DNA of 5,468 nt. Origin: an uncultured Bacilli bacterium. GTDB taxonomy: Bacteria > Bacillota_I > Bacilli_A > RF39 > UBA660. Location: NCBI GenBank assembly GCA_947624475.1, contig CANQKK010000058.1:1-5468 (forward strand), read 5' to 3'. Each line of letters starts with the position of its first letter. Position 1 is the stretch's first letter. The translations under genes were made by a program, and so were the position numbers. The notes under the pieces were generated by a model that was not told where the DNA came from, did not search any database, and worked only from the letters and a program-made list of their open reading frames with translations. Shown piece by piece: positions 5,455 to 5,468 of this stretch.

Positions 5455-5468
5455 CACTCTATTATTTA

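Noticed and set aside
5389..5468. Plus-strand open frame starting ATG AGA TAT in the palindrome and running to the window edge (26 codons)
   Set aside because: Its start is a direct mirror of the lipoprotein start created by the palindrome. It has no ribosome binding site, runs through the terminator-like hairpin, and encodes a low-complexity Lys/Phe/Tyr sequence.

Overview
This is a low-GC, gene-dense window in which all six credible genes lie on the minus strand. They form three transcription blocks, described here in transcription order from high to low coordinates. The window looks chromosomal and Firmicutes/Bacilli-like. The evidence for this is a DnaD primosome protein directly followed by endonuclease III (a gene pair known from Bacillus), a DUF1653 protein, strong sigma-A-type promoters (TTTACA or TTCACA, 17 bases, TATAAT), AGGAGG-type ribosome binding sites, and a short lipoprotein signal peptide. 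All six stop codons are TAA, and Trp is TGG where I checked it, so the sequence gives no sign of the mycoplasma UGA=Trp code. A small-genome gut Bacilli lineage would fit, but the species cannot be named from this window.

Block 1 (about 5468-4746) begins with an AT-rich hairpin that probably terminates a gene outside the window. A perfect 28-bp palindrome follows and contains the start codon of a 210-residue lipoprotein of unknown function, which has no Shine-Dalgarno sequence. The lipoprotein is extremely AT-rich in codon use, with one Gly and one Ala in 210 residues. Its order of motifs faintly resembles a ComEC-type metallo-beta-lactamase fold that has lost its metal site; this is a hypothesis only.

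Block 2 (4759-2872) has its own promoter, whose -35 box lies inside the end of the lipoprotein gene. It drives a tightly packed operon: a small single-pass membrane protein (a possible YpmB/DUF5590-like protein), dnaD and nth. The last codons of the small gene contain the AGGAGG of dnaD, and dnaD overlaps nth by 11 bases. A hairpin followed by eight U residues closes the operon.

Block 3 (2866-4) starts with an extended -10 promoter and an 87-base leader. It encodes an 817-residue ABC exporter of the MacB/FtsX type, with ATPase and permease fused in one chain and a very large extracytoplasmic domain. After 18 bases comes a DUF1653 protein, whose stop codon runs directly into a terminator hairpin.

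The core of the window is ordinary housekeeping DNA (replication initiation and base-excision repair) beside a putative exporter operon. I see no tRNA, rRNA, CRISPR array, insertion sequence or defence system. The most unusual items are the palindrome over the lipoprotein start and the lipoprotein itself.
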